Shown: positions 9,727 through 23,605, counted from the stretch's first letter. The stretch is 64,000 nucleotides of DNA from Glebionis coronaria (GCA_025667525.1 CM046878.1:400451275-400515274), one strand, 5' to 3'. Numbers and translations are program-made. Notes: generated by a model not told the origin, from the letters alone.

Positions 9727-10970
9727 TATTTTTGGATTTTATTTCTTTTGACAGATTATACAAAGATAAGTCTCAGGAAAGACTTGTGTAATGCTAAAGA
9801 TCAGCTGATAGGAATCAGCACTTGAACCTATCAGTCAATGAGACTGATAAGCTTAAACTTAGTAAAGCTTTAATTCAGCAGTAACAATCAAACTAAATCA
9901 TGTAATCCGCAGGCAATAAAATCATCCAAGCAAGCAGATTAACTAACTTCTAAAACTAAAAGCAGTCATGTATCCAATTCAAATTATAACAACAGACTTA
10001 ATTAACTGATCAAATCTATCAGTCAATCTAATACCTTATAAAAGTCAGTATAAAGCTAAATTAAAGCTATATCAGATCAAGGTTTGGTCACAATTCAAGT
10101 AAACAATTTAGCTAGCACAGACTCACAAACTTACTCAATCAAAAACGGATAGTTGAAACTTTAACAAGAATCAACAGGATAACGATATAACCAGTAACTC
10201 AAACCTAAAAACATAATTTAATTAGAATGCAAGCAAAATCAAAACTGAACAGCGTACTATTAAAATCTATTCATGACTAGCAGATTAAAAGCCCAATTTC
10301 ACTTACTCAAGTACTAACTCAATCAGAAAAACAAATCTAAACAGCAACCTTCAAAAACAGATTATCCAGTTCACTCTAACTATGCAAACTCAAATCTCTC
10401 AACATATGATCATATAAAGGCAGATAGCAAGAAGAAAAAGTCAAATATTAGACATTAAATCATTTAAGTTCACCTAAGCATTTAACTCAACACAAATTTG
10501 AAGCTATAATGAAAACTAAAAATAAGAGATCCAACATCTTTTGACGAACCGTTAAGCAGTAGGATAGCGCTGAGCTACCTAAGATCCGAAACTGGACCAC
10601 CATTCTCCATTATCCGAACACCATAAACGAACAACAGAATCGACCAGCATCATTTATATATTAAAATTATCCAGTGGGGATAATTTTTAATCCAATTTTT
10701 ATTTTCTTAATATTCAATCGAAGCTATTATTTAAGCTTGATTAAATACTCAAACATCATTAACACAGATTAGATTGAAGTAACTGTAAGATTAATTTTAA
10801 CAGAAAAACAAGAAAATAAAATAGAGAAGTATTTCGATCAAAACAAATTTTTATTAATATCAAAAGCTGTTACAATACTGAGAAAAGTAAACTACAAATT
10901 ACCTAAAACTAATTCTGCATAATAACTTTAGAAACTAAAAACAGGATAAAAATTACAATAGATTGGGGGG

Positions 10971-10980
10971 GTTTTATAGC
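10971..10980 (-). promoter_or_regulatory. TATA box of LTR A
   Basis: On the minus strand this reads GCTATAAAAC, followed by a C-rich run. It sits about 1.07 kb inside the LTR from its U3 start. The TATA boxes of LTRs F, H and B lie 1.1-1.36 kb inside theirs. Confidence 0.55.
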
Positions 10981-12050
10981 CTCCCAAGGCTGTTGATGAA
11001 GAGAATATCCGGATATTCTTGGAATATTCCACTTGATTTCATGGCCATTGATCTTCAATTTCTCTCTCTTTCTTTGATTGGATGGCTGTGATGATTCAAT
11101 CTAGCACACGGATTGCCAACGTGGCATCCGTGTGCTAGTTGTGCTTCTTTCTTGTTTTCTGATTGGTGGAAAAAGCTAGATGAGGTGTCTCGTCCAATAA
11201 CCTTGTGCCACGTAGCTCTCCCGTTCCTCTCATTCTCTTCCTATAACCATGGGGGTTTTATTCCCCTTGGTTTGAATTAATTAAGTGTATAAAAAGCCCT
11301 TTAATTGATTCACTTTTTACTGGCTGAGGTTTGATGCACAGTAATTTTAACTGGTATTTAGGGGTGAGATAAATGGGGAAGAAGGTTAGCATAGGTTACA
11401 TCGAAAGAATTATTTATTGTGAGAAAGTGGGTGAAAGGAAAAGGTGCTCGGTTTTATTTAAATGAAAACAGTGAGTGGATAAATATATGTGGACGTGATG
11501 TATGTTTGTGAATGGGTGGGTGAATAAACGTGTGAAGAAGACATGTTTTATTTTGACCAAAACAAACGACTGATTCTTCCAATTTGTTTTAATAACTTAT
11601 TAAAACCAAATGGTTTACACAAAAACGACCTTTACACATTGTTTGGGCTTTGAGATGGGCTTTGAATATTCCCATTAAAACGACTTTGGGCTTCTAATGA
11701 TTTTGGACCCAAACATTATATACTCAATATTGCTTTGGGCTTATTGATCTTTTGACCCAAAAGTCCAACAATACTTCTCAATCAGCCCAATAATTAGGCC
11801 CATTAAGCTAATGTGGGACCCACTTGACCCATAAACTTGATAAATGATGAAATCCGCTAAATTGGACTCGGTTTTGGCTTCCTTGATCTTTTCCTTCAAA
11901 CTCGTGCCGATTTTTTGCCGGTTTTTTGCGAACTTGGTACCTACACACATTCAAACAAGAAAACAACATATCCAAGGCATATTTGATACATTTTGTGCAA
12001 TATTTCTTTGTTTTAAGCTACAAATGATATGAGTATTTACACTCATATCA

Positions 12051-15000
12051 TTGATCCTCATTGAATGAAGAAATGACACTCAAAACCCTTGTATATTGAT
12101 AATTACAAGTTTGGTCCCTTAAGTTTGTCAAAATTACACAAATGGTCCTTCAACTTTGAAGAAATGGCAAGTTTAGTCCCTCAACAATTTCAAATTGCCA
12201 ATTATGGTCCCTCATGAAGTCAAAGATACATTGAAGACCTTTGAAGATAAAAAATGTCCATGATCAGCCCTTAAAATATCTCAAAATGACAAAAACAACC
12301 CTTTGAAACCTTTTTCCAAAGTTTTGTGCCAAAACTGCCAAAGTGTGAAAGATATTAACAAAGGGATATGAGTTTTGTTGCTGAAAAACACGTTTTACAC
12401 ACTTTCTGAAAAAACAAGGGCCAAAGTTGTATACTTGAAACATTCAAATGAAGAAATGCGCCAAACAACTTCCAATCCTAAAAAAACGGATCAAAAGTTA
12501 CTACTGTTCACCCTATGAACCCAGTAACTATCTTCATTAAAACAAAGGGTAAGATGAAATTACCCTTACCCACACTTGATTCACACGCCTGAAATCCCAT
12601 CCCAACCTTAAAACACTCACTACCACTCACCAAGAGGCCCCACCACCAAAACCGTTTCACCATCATGTGCCAACTTCCTCTCCAAGGCTTGCCACGTGTC
12701 AAGATCAACAGCTGAGATCCTTTGCTTCACCCCAAAGCTACTTTAAACGTCTAGGATCATTTTGGACAGCTCACAACCAAGAATTATCTAGAAGACTCAA
12801 GGGCATTTTAGAGAAATCAGTGGTAGGGTTTGTGAATAGTGTTTAGCCAGGCATTTGCCTATAAAAGGAGACCTCAACATGTGAGAGTCCCTTTGTTCCA
12901 GTTTTACCTTTTAAACTTGTAATTCCTTTTTGAAATTTATAAAAGTTGGTATTTTGAGAAAATGGTAATTCCTTTTTATGTTTTTGAAAGTTGGTGTTGT
13001 TTAAAGGTGATTCTGAGTTCCATTTGTTGTTATAAGTGTGCTTGAGTCATTTGGTTCAAGGACGTTTATGTTTGGTAAGGTTTTTCAAGTTTGAAAAAGC
13101 TTGAAAATTGGTTTCTGAATTTGCTTATTATTGTGTACTAATCCTTAACCATTAGCTATAAGCTCTTGCAAGCTTGTTGACACCAAGCTTGTGAAGGGAT
13201 TAGGACCTTTGGTTGGGCTGTTTGTTCATTGTGTTGAAGAAATCAAGCCCTTGAGTTTCTGCTTTGAAACATCAACCAAGGCATTCATCATCTTTGTTAT
13301 TGAAGTACCTTGGTCTTGTTCTAGTTGTTGAACAAGGTCCAAGAAGCATAGCTGGCTCTCCTAGGATGTTGTGGAGGGCAGGTATAATCCCTTGATTACA
13401 TTTCCTTTAAAAATTTCATGTTACTGCTTGTTTGGCATATGATTTGTTGATTCTGTGTTTGTGCTCTTTGTTTTATGGTTGTAATCTGTTAGTTGTCACC
13501 TAGTGTAGCTATTTGAAGGATAAAATCAGTAGGTTGTGTTTAAAAATCACAAGTTGCTTTGAAAAGTGGTTGATTAAGGACTGTTTGGGATTACTGGTTC
13601 ATAAGGCCTTGTGGCCTTGAGCCCTTTGTTCTTAGGCTTTGGGAGGTCTAAACAAGTCATTTTGAACAAGTTTTAGTCATTGGTTTAGTTTATGAAAGTT
13701 TGGAAAAGGGATTTGAAGTTTTGCAAAAATCTGATAAAAGTGTTGTTAAAATTGGTCAAACACATCAGATCCAATAACTTCTTTGTTTGTTGGATCTAAG
13801 GTCTGAAATCAGGTTTGGGAATAGTTTAGGTGATAAACTATCTATTGGTTATCTGGTTGTTGAATTTGGTGGCTTATTGAGTGTGCTATAGCTTATCAAA
13901 GTTGGCTGAAGTGGTCATTTGCATCAGCAAAGTGACCACCTCATTTTGTGTCTGCATTTGTTATCCTATTGTATGCCTTGTGATTTTGCTTCTTAGAACT
14001 TGTTTAAGTGCTGCTTGTGAGTGGATTTTGCTATTTAGTGTGCTTTGTATCTGGCTTATAAGCTAACTGGCTTATTAAGCCCTTATTTCCAAAATCTGCC
14101 ATCAAAAGGTCAACTGACCTCTTGATTCACAAGGCCTCCTCCTTGAGTCCTTCACAAAAATTGCTTATAACAAGCCCAAATACCATTCCTGATCATTTGG
14201 TGAACTTCGGAGTACTTTGACTTTTGGTCAAATAAGCACAAATTGGCTTATTTTTGAGAACTGCTTATTGGCACATGCAACAACTTGGCTTTTGTAATAG
14301 AAATCATTTTTCTTAGCTTAATAACAAATCTGGAAGGTTACAAGTCTTTTGGTTAAGCTTTTGCTAGAAAACTAGCTTATTTGGCTTTTTCAGCCAGCTT
14401 ATTGGTTCTTACAGCTTATTCTACTTGGCTTTTTGTGATTTTCTTGATAGATTATTCTTAGTTAAGCTATTTGTGAGCTTTTGCAACAAACTAGAGCTTC
14501 TGAGGTGCCCTAAATCTCAAACCGACTATTTTGTCGTTTTGTGGATTTATACTTTGCTTATTTCTGGCTTATTGAGTGTGCTTTTTCAAAATTTCTTTTT
14601 ACAGATCTCATAAGCATCCCAAAAGAAGGTTGTGTGTCAAATTAGAGCTTATGGCATTGGCTTATTGCTTAATGGGCTGAAAAGCCCAATAAGGATAAGC
14701 TGTGTGCACAATAAGTTGTGATAAGCTCACATTCAGCTTTTAGGCCTTTAGAGTTTTGTGCTTAGAATTAAATTTTGAGTCAGATAGGGCTTTTCCAAGT
14801 CAATTGGGCCAAGTTTGACTTTTTGGGCCAAAAAGCCCATTAAGGTTGACTGTTTTTGGTTTTGGCCCATTTGAGGGCCCAATAGGGGTATTCTGGTCAT
14901 TTCACTTTGATTTTCTGATTATTTAGGTTAAATTAAACTAGTTTGCAAGTTTTTAGAATTTTTTATAAATTTTGGATTTTTAATATTATTTTAATATTAT

Positions 15001-15658
15001 TTTTCAAATTTCACATTTTCCAACTTTTTACATTTTTCTTAGCTTAAATACATTAAAATAGGAATTTAGCAACTTTTAGAATAATTTTATCACTTTTAGA
15101 TTAATTTTTATAATTATTTTAAGTTTTAATAGTTTTTAAATCATTTTAAATAGTTTTTGTTAGTTTAAAAATTTCTAAAAATAGTTTTTAATCTTTTTAG
15201 GTCATTCTAGAGGTTTACCAATTAAAAAATCTTTATTTGGGCTTTTTGATAATTTATTTGATTTTTAGGGCTTTAATTAGCATTTAAAAATTGAATATTT
15301 ATTTATTTAAAAGGTTTGAAAAAGTTTTGATCATTGGTAAACTCTTAGTTTATTTATTTTAATTTTTGGTGAATTTTAGGTAATTTTTAGAATTAATTTT
15401 TATTTTTGTAGTTTTTACGATTTTAAGTTTGTCGTTGTAGTAGTAATTTTCACGTCTTCGTCATCTTCTTTTCTCATCCCTTTCTAAACCAATCGTTAAT
15501 CACAAACATTTAACAAGTTTTTCACACACATATACCTCCTTGGGAAACGAACTTCATTGGGTCATTAGTGCTTGATTTTCCTAAATCATCACTCGATACT
15601 TACCGCTCATTTACTCTCTTTTGTTTTCCTAAACAAGAGGTGTAATTTACCACAATCA
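12051..15658 (+). repeat. Athila-type LTR C, forward, left end displaced by element A
   Basis: From 12090 it matches LTR B from about 48830 (shared CTTGTATATTGATAATTACAAGTTTGGTCCC-type text, written here only in outline). Similarity continues through the TATA region, the AAGCTTATT-rich stretch (14020-14740) and the AT-rich U5, down to CCTAAACAAGAGGTGTAATTTACC. It ends CAATCA at 15658 with no primer site after it, so it is a solo or 3' LTR and not a 5' LTR. The first 240 or so bases should lie left of the window beyond element A. A TATA box CTATAAAAGG is at 12859-12868. No coding sequence is seen; the short ORFs at 13881 and 14425 lie in repetitive LTR sequence. Confidence 0.8.
12859..12868 (+). 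promoter_or_regulatory. TATA box of LTR C
   Basis: CTATAAAAGG occurs at the position equivalent to the TATATAAAG of LTR B. In both, a TTTGTTCC phrase follows about 30 bases later. Confidence 0.6.
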
Positions 15659-15813
15659 ATGACTTATTAATAATCATATACTTTTGTCATACTATTATTT
15701 CATATTTATTTGTTCATTTATATGAACTTTTAGTCTTCATTGACTACGTTGGCAATTGACTGGCCACATGATTGAACAAGGACTCATCACCTCAGTATAC
15801 ACTTTTGATAAAC

Positions 15814-18800
15814 TGTAACATTATTTACTTAATTTATTAAGTACTTGGATTTATATTTATATGTATATATTTACATATACTTCATACTATGAACAAACAT
15901 CTCTCACGTTAAAACAATGTATATTATTTCACATTGTCACTTATTTACTTTATTCAAGTAAAATAATTAAAATGATATACTCATTATATACTTTCACCAA
16001 GTTATCTAAAGGTTTAACCAAAATACCTAGAAACTTAACAAATACATACACTATAATACATGGACTAATATTAACTCCCAATACTTGATACAAAGAAACA
16101 CATTTCTCCCAAATATGTATAGTGTGCCGTGTATATGCATGCATACACTACCCTTAATCATGAAAGCTTACAAGTTACCCTTATTAAGTACACTATGCCT
16201 TACAACTATGCCTTACACACACCATAACCTTTCCATACATCACCTTACTTTTCCTACACTTCACCATACACATTGCACTATTGAGTGTCATATTTGTCCC
16301 CCCCTTTGACTTGAAAACACACGACTAAACCAACAAAAGGGAAATGAGAGACTTTTCTATTTTGAGCACGTGTCTAATATGCATCATATCTTACAACATA
16401 TCCTAACATATCCTACACGATCTTTCCAATGATACATAAGTACCATACCAAGATCCACCAAATCTTCTTATTTCCTTAACATATCTGAATATCCAAGATT
16501 CAAAAATCACACAACGTAGAACACTTGCAATCTCACTTCCACTCTCTCTCAAACTCACGGCTATAATACCTTTCATCACCAAAATCCTTTAACATCCAAT
16601 TAAGACTTCATTTACTTAGGCAATCTATGTCTCTTTCATCTTAAATACTAATCATTGTCACTCCTACAACAACCTTGATCTCCAAGACAACTCCAAGTGT
16701 ACTCACAAGCATAAAAGGTCACGGCTAAGATTTGATTCCAAGCATCCACCGTTGTTGAAACCAAGCTCAAGTTACTACTCATTCACTATCCACTCCTAGA
16801 ACTAACTAAACAAGTAAGTATCATTAAACCTATCTATTCTATATACTTCATTTTCATACACTTGAATATATATATATACATATCACTAGTAAGAACTTAA
16901 CCTAAAAATAAATCTAAGCAAACCTAGACCATTTTAGGTCGCGGCTTAAAATGATGTATCACATTGTGTAATGTAAAATCTTGTTAACTATTGATCACAA
17001 TCTCATGAACATGCTTAACTTATAAAATCATGAAAACCTAAGCATGTTGTAAAACTAGACGTGGGGTTCATCCTCATGGTTTAGTGTGATGGTTAACTTT
17101 GTAATATTGATATAAGCCTAGAATCACTAGATCTAAGTTACTAACTAAAAATGTTAACTAGTTGCCTTAATAGATTATTAAGCCCACTCTTTAAGCCTTA
17201 TAGAAATTAAGCCCATTAAGCCCACTAGAATAATCATACTTAAATAAACTTTATTTTTATTAAATAATGATAGTATAAAACTTCTGGTGTGAAAATTATG
17301 ATTTTATATATTTTCGGATTAAAATGATGACTTTATAAAGTTTTCAGACTAAAAATGTAAATATAAAGTTTCGGGTTGATTTTGTAAATTTAACAAGCTT
17401 AGGGAATTAATTGGACATATTTAGAAACTCATTTTAACAAAAGTTAAAACCTAAGGACCTAGTTTGTATATTGCCGAGAGTTAAGGGTGGTATTTTATAC
17501 CATTCGAAACTTAAATCATAGTAGGAGGACTCATTTGTAAATATTGATAAGTTAAGTTAAGTTGTGTAACTGGGTTAGAAACCTGGGGTCCCCTTTTGAC
17601 TCTTGCCGAAAGTATTAGGAGCCCTAGGGGCCTTTATTGCCAAAATAGAAAAGATTTACAAGCCCTAAACAAACCCTAGGGGCCATTTTGGCATTATACG
17701 AATCTTGTTTGGTGCCCTAGGGGGCGTTTATGAAACATTTGCTAAACCTAATTATAACCAAATACAATAAAGACCAAAATTGACAATACTTGAAACTTTA
17801 ACAAGCCCTAGTTACATGTGTAACTAGGGAGGGACTAATTTTGCAATTACTTGAAACTTTTACAAACCCTAGGGGTATTATGGTAATTAATCGCGAGTAA
17901 TTATATAAATCGAGGGACTAAAATGTAATTTACACAAACTATAACAAACCCTAATTTACTATATATATATACCTAATATTTAAAAACGTAAAAGTTGAAT
18001 AAATACAACGCTCGTTATTTTTCCCAAACTTATAATTTAATAATTATACAAACCTTCAGGAACGTTGAATTTATATTAAATTAAAATGTTACAAATTTTT
18101 ATAAACGTTACTTATATACATTATATAAATTAAATATGGCTAACTTATAAAAATAAATATATTAATTATATTTATTTCTTTTCACTTTAAATATATATAA
18201 AACTTCCTTTTATAAATATTTAAATTACTTATAAACAATACAAGTACGAGAATATTAATTAAACGATACTATTTATTTTATATTTAAAAATAAATACTTC
18301 TATAACTTGTACAACGATAAACTAAATTACATATATCGTAATAAAATGCTTAAAACCAGTATAAGCATGTACAGACTTGTTCTGAAACTTTTATGCATTA
18401 TGTTATGCATTTACTGAGACCTTATAATTATTTAGGTCATTGACTGTATCATGAGCATCACACCAGATTTTCTTGTGACTTATTGCTGTACTACTGAGGT
18501 GAGTTCATGGCCCCACTTTGTATATTGACAAACTTTTAAAGCCTTTATGGAAAATAAAACATGCAACATATTTTATTTGGTGGACATAAACTGAACTACG
18601 AAACCTTTGATTACATTAGCCTATTGTAGATGAACCTGCATGACCCCTGCATCTGAAACTCTTTAAATTGTTGAATTGCCTGAATGTATAAATAGATCTA
18701 TTTAGGATTGATCATCCCCATCTGGGTGAGTAGCGCTCACTGTGCCTAGGCCAGGACAACAGATGTTTAACATGTCGGAACTTTATATTGGGTGCATTTT

Positions 18801-19264
18801 TATTAATGCGAAGGGTCCTCATTTGTTGTAGACTTAACGTGTCAAGTCTCAGTTTCGGGCAATATGGGAATGTAGTTACCTTTAAGTGTTGATGTTATGT
18901 GCATTACTAATCCAGTGAACGTTTATTGTCCAAACTCATTTTATTAAACCTGTGAATTCACCAACTTTATGTTGACTCTCTAAGCATGTTTTCTCAGGAA
19001 ACTGAAGCAGGTATTGACGTGCATGGAATCAAGCATCATGATACGCTGCATTTATAGAGATCATCTGAGGTTTTATAAACTCGGAATGATTTCAACCACT
19101 GAATAATGTTTAAGACTATTTTTATAATATTTTCACTTTTATTCATGTAATAAATGTAATTATAATCTTTTATATGTTACTCTACATACTATTTGCTGTT
19201 GATCCACGTCACGTGACACCCAAATATTATTTTCGCTGCATTTGACCAATTTGGGGGTGTCACA
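15814..19264 (+). repeat. gypsy (chromovirus-type) LTR D
   Basis: The end is firm: TTTGGGGGTGTCACA at 19264, followed by a decayed tRNA-Met primer site. The region 18430-19010 (CATCCCCATCTGGGTGAGTAG..CTCACTGTGCC..CAGG and GTGAATTCACCAACTTTATGTTGAC) matches, inverted, LTR E at 20440-20880. The start is placed at TGTAAC (15814) because this gives 3451 bases, equal to the 3437 bases of LTR E, but it is less certain. CACTATTGAGTGTCATATTTG and a possible TATAATAC near 16560 mark the promoter area. There is no coding sequence; short ORFs in 15861-16309 are chance. Confidence 0.68.
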
Positions 19265-19268
19265 GAAA

Positions 19269-19280
19269 TGTTATCAGAGC
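19269..19280 (+). other. decayed tRNA-Met primer site of element D
   Basis: TGTTATCAGAGC lies 4 bases after the LTR and differs from TGGTATCAGAGC by one base. Confidence 0.7.
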
Positions 19281-19907
19281 GATAGTTATAGAGAACCAGA
19301 ACGAAAAATTAAAATGAATATAAAAGTAAAATTTTTATATAAACTGGACTATAACTGCTTTAAAAATCTTTTAGGATTTTCGGGACTAGAATAGTTAAGC
19401 ATATAGAGTATAGAGCATACATTTTTATGTGGCTAACTGTGCATTAGTTATTCACATTCGGTTGATTAATCTTATAAGTATTAATGTAACCTTTAACTGG
19501 CGATGTTAAACGATACTATTGTATAATTTAATCATAATTCCTAAAAATCTTTTGAGAAATTCTTGAAAAATTGTGTTCAATGGTTTTAAAATAAATTCCG
19601 ATTTACATGAGCTCAAAACTTTGAATGTTTTGTGACTATCTCATGACCTAGAAAAATTAATTTCCCGTTTTGAAGGATAAGTTATTATCCGTGATAAACT
19701 TTCCTTAAGGTGAAGTTTGAGTTCTAAGCTGACATTTACTTAGAAGTCATTTTTTCATGAACTTAAAAACTTGGAATGTTTTTATAGGAAGCTCATGACC
19801 GAGAAATATTAATTTCTCGTTGTGAAGGATAATTTTTCGTTCATGATAAAATTTCCTTTATGTGAGGTCCGAGTCCTAAGTTGTGATGCGCTTAGAAGTT
19901 ACTGTGA
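19281..19907 (+). repeat. leader remnant of element D with a 150-base tandem duplication
   Basis: Two diverged copies, 19606-19756 and 19757-19907, share the order CATGAxCTxAAAACTTxGAATGTTTT, CTCATGACC, TTAATTTC, GAAGGATAA, CCGTGATAAA/CATGATAAA, CTTTCCTT and GAGT(T/C)CTAAG. No gag frame follows; sequence changes to a copia remnant near 19900. Confidence 0.65.
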
Positions 19908-19914
19908 GAAAGTA

Positions 19915-20169
19915 TCAAGCAGATTCATTTGCCAGAACCTCCAGGTCATCTGGAGTCATATACTTCATACCAAGACGGCCAACGAGATACTCAAACCTAT
20001 CTGGCGATAAATCTTTTATAAACAAGTCTGCTATCTGGTACTCAGTTCTGTCAAGGTATAATTCCACGATACAACGTTCCACATGTTCCTTGATGAAGTG
20101 ATATCTGACGTCGACGTGCTTAGTGCGGGAGTGTAGAACCGGATTGCAAGAGATGGCTATGGCCGAATT
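19915..20169 (-). pseudogene. C-terminal fragment of a Ty1/copia RNase H
   Basis: On the minus strand an uninterrupted frame of 84 codons ends in TGA at 19915-19917. It carries the copia RNase H signature NPVLHSRTKHVDVRYHFI, then EYQIADLFIKDLSPDRFEYL and GRLGMKYM, which are the usual last 80 residues of copia pol. The frame is cut off at 20169/20170, where LTR E begins. Everything upstream of this region in the polyprotein (integrase, RT) is missing, so it is a dead fragment of an older copia element. The reading is clear despite its small size, as the family motif spans nearly the whole fragment. Confidence 0.85.
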
Positions 20170-22142
20170 TGTAACACCCCCATAAATCGGGTATCACAGT
20201 GGTGGATCGATGAGCAAATAGCTTACAAAGCACAGATCATAATTATATTATTTTTGAAATACAATTGATGTATACATTGAATTGGTACAATCATTTAAAT
20301 CGTTGAATAACATTTTTATGAATATCCCAGTAAAAGATAATCACCCGTCATTTTTATGCTCCTAAATGATCCTCAATCCATGCTCAAATAATCTTGCTAA
20401 ATAACCTGTGCAAAACATACTAAAGGTGGTCAACATAAAGTTGGTGAATTTACAGACTTTAACAGTTTATTAGTTTGGGCATGCATTAAGCAAAGAAGTG
20501 ACAATGCACAAAGCATTCTCACTAAAATGTAAATAATATTTGTTTATTATTATTAAAAACTGAAGCTTTACCTCCATAGTCCTCAACAGATGAGGACGTA
20601 GTGTCTCACTAAGAGACACCCATTCCAGTTCCAACATGGTATACGTCTGTTGTCCCGGCCAAGGCACAGTGAGCATGACTCACCCAGACGGGGATGGTTA
20701 ATCCCTAATAGATCTATTTATAACATTTGGGCAATTTACAACAATTTAACAGTTTCAATAATAAACAATCATAGACAAGTTTATACAATCCGGTTATGTC
20801 CATTATATGTTTGCATATTTTCTTTCCCAAAAGGGAAAGATTTATCAAGAGTTTATATGGGGCTGTAAACTCACCTGGGAGTAGGTAATAGCTGTTTAAT
20901 ATGAATATCCAAATAAAGCTCACGCCAAAGTTATGTGATTGTTGTATTTTTACCACCCTTTAGGAAAAGGAAGGCAATAAGGGTAAGTATTAACAAGCGG
21001 TTTAGGAAAACCACAAGTTATGACCCAATGAAGTGAGTTCGTTCTCGAGGAGGCTAGTGTGTTGTGAATTGAATTGATTTTGATTGATGATTTTATTAAG
21101 AAGAAAAGAAAAGAAAATAGAAATGAGAAAGAAAGACGGTTACGAAGACGGATCGAGCTAAGACGAAAAAGCGTTAACGTAAAACCGTAAATAGTGCAAA
21201 AATTAAAATTTTAACCTAAAAATTCCTAAAAATTACTAAAAATCCACAATAATATTCTAAGAGTTTTCAAAAAAATCAAAACTTGCTAAAACCTTTTAAT
21301 TAATTAGATAATGACTTTTTAATGCTAATTAAAGCCCTAAAAATCACAATTAATTATTAAAAAGCCCTAAACAAGATTTTCAAGTTTGTAAACCTCAAAA
21401 ATGACCTAATTAAGCTAAAAAGTATTTTTTTTTAAATTTTAAAACCAAATTAAACTATTTTTAAACACTTAAAAACTATTAAAATCAATTAAAACTTAAA
21501 TTAATTCTAGAAAATAATTGAAAAGCCCTAAAAATATTTGGAAAGTTACAAAATTCCTAGTTTAGTGTCTACAATCTAGGAAAAATGAAAAAAGTAGAAA
21601 AAACAAACTTTCAATTTTTAATAAGAAAATAATAATAAAATAATCAAAAAAATTCAAAGTTTATAAAAAAATCTAAAAAATTACCAACAATCTAGAATAT
21701 TATAACTAAGACAAAAATGCAATTAAAAGTTTCTAAGTCCTATTTAATAATTTTATATTAAATTTTAAAGTTGATTAAAAACCCTAAAATCCTATAAAAT
21801 CAAAAATTAGACTTTTTGAAAACTTTTTTAGCTGTAAACCTCAAATTACTTAAATAAAACCTAAAAACATTTTTTATAAAATTTTAAATCTACTTTAGCT
21901 ATTTTTAAATTAATTAACTAAATACGGGTAATTAAAAATTAATAAAAAATAAATAAAGAAAGGGAGAAATGCAAACTTAGGCTAGAAAAATCCCTAACCT
22001 AATACTAATCCTAGGAAAAATGTTAACCAGCTAATAAGCTAAGCCAATAAGCCTGGAATGGCTTATTTAGCTACGGCTTATATAAGAAAAGCCAAAACAC
22101 AAACTCCTTAAGTAAATTATGAAACCAACCTTGGTCAGTAAA

Positions 22143-22217
22143 AGACCCAAGGGCGCAATGGTAGTGAGTGTGTGTTGTGAGGGGGATGGCGCAGGTTCGA
22201 GTCCTGGCCAGTCCTTT
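22143..22217 (+). repeat. tRNA-like segment inside LTR F, antisense to the LTR
   Basis: GGCGCAATGGTAG fits an A box and GGTTCGAGTCC is a perfect B box 45 bases later; TTTTT follows. The 5' and 3' ends (GACCCA.., ..GGCCAGTCC) do not give a full acceptor stem. LTR H has the same segment at 32168-32243. Confidence 0.6.
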
Positions 22218-23605
22218 TTGAACTTTTTATATATTTTTTTAAAAACTTTAAAACACAAAACAGTAACTTACTTAACTTAAAAACACACTTTTTAGTCAAA
22301 AACAAACAAGAATTAAGCTGAAATGAAATCAAAACGTGCCCAGGTAGCACTTATAACTGATGAACAATAAGGAGTATTCTTCACATGTGCAGATAATCAA
22401 GAGGGCTTGATTTGTGTAATTTGAGTTGGTTTTGATGGACAATAGGGCACCCCTACACTCAGTTGGAGTGTAGGGAGTCAATGCAAACACAAGAAACAAC
22501 AAGATCAAACAGAATCAAGCACAATAGGCACAATCAAGTTTCTGATATAGCTTACTCAAGTCTGAGGGTATTTGCTGGTTTTATAGGTCAAAATAGTGAG
22601 ATTCAATGGCTCCTAATTTGCACACAAGTTCTCCAAACAGCATATAAGCAATTCACAAACCTCAAATGTCCTATCTCCTAACAGATTATCAACTTGATGA
22701 ACAAATTCCAACCAATTTAATCACTCAGGACACTTTTCTGATTTTGACTAGTATTACCAAAAACTAAGCATACAAACCTGATTTCAAACCCTCTAATCTG
22801 AAACCTAAGTGCATATATCATATAGCAATAACCAAAGAAGTGTTTTAAAAAGGATTTAACACAATAATCTTATAACAGTTCTTGGCTAATCCCTTAATCC
22901 AAACACCCCTTTAAGTTACTGAAAATAAAATTAACAAACCAAATCCTTATAAAATCCAACCAAACTGATTACAAATGATCCTAGCATGCATACAATCAAC
23001 TAATGAAAAAATTCAAACACTTAAACAACTCTTATCCAATCTTCATTCAATAATCACATAAATACCAAATAACTAAAAAAATGTAAATGGGGAAAGAATT
23101 TTACCAAGAGGGACCTACATCCAGGTCCCTCAGTGGTTGCTTAACCACCTCCAAATAGGCTGGGGCCTATGCAGAACCTTGAACAAAACAATCAACAAAA
23201 CCTGCTAAGAAAAATAATGAAGAAAGCATAATATGGACTTTCTGATTTTGGAACTTTCCAAACCTTTTTCACAACTGAAAACCTTGGAACAATGAACACC
23301 CTTTTTTAAACAAGTAACAATATCAGAAATCCAGGAATCAAATTCCACTTTCACTTCATAAGATCCTTGGATTTCTGATAATTTTCAAACAACTTCTGAA
23401 AACCCTTTTTTGAAAATCCAATAAACACAAAGTGTTTAAGCAATAATAATGTGGAACTCAGAATTTCAAGCATGTACCAAATTTCAAAAAAACAATAAAA
23501 GGAATTACGATTTATCAAAAAAAATACCAACTTTATAATATTTTAAAAAAGGATTACAAATGCTTGAAAAAATCTGGAACAAAGAAATAGGAACACATGT
23601 CGTCC

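Larger units (their letters stand above)
2649..12050 (-). repeat. 5' LTR of element A, split by the copia insertion
   Basis: The LTR reads on the minus strand from 12050 to 2649. Its U3 start TGATATGAGTGTAAATACTC, a hairpin, and following bases resemble the start of LTR B at 48538, up to the shared phrase around GTAGGTACC. Its end is CATCA next to the primer site. Removing the copia unit at 3126-9393 and one 5-bp duplication leaves about 3.13 kb. It holds a minus-strand TATA box near 10975 and a tRNA-like segment at 9651-9726. No protein coding is visible in its own sequence. The bases after 12050 match the inside of an Athila-type LTR (C), so A appears to have jumped into LTR C. TTGAT at 12051-12055 is the predicted target duplication; its partner would be outside the window. 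Confidence 0.8.

Noticed and set aside
15861..16309. Short ORFs in the U3 of LTR D
   Set aside because: Low-complexity Thr/Ile/Tyr-rich translations of AT-rich DNA on both strands.
22143..22217. Functional tRNA gene
   Set aside because: A and B boxes are present but the acceptor and anticodon stems do not pair convincingly. The same segment recurs in LTRs, so I call it tRNA-like only.
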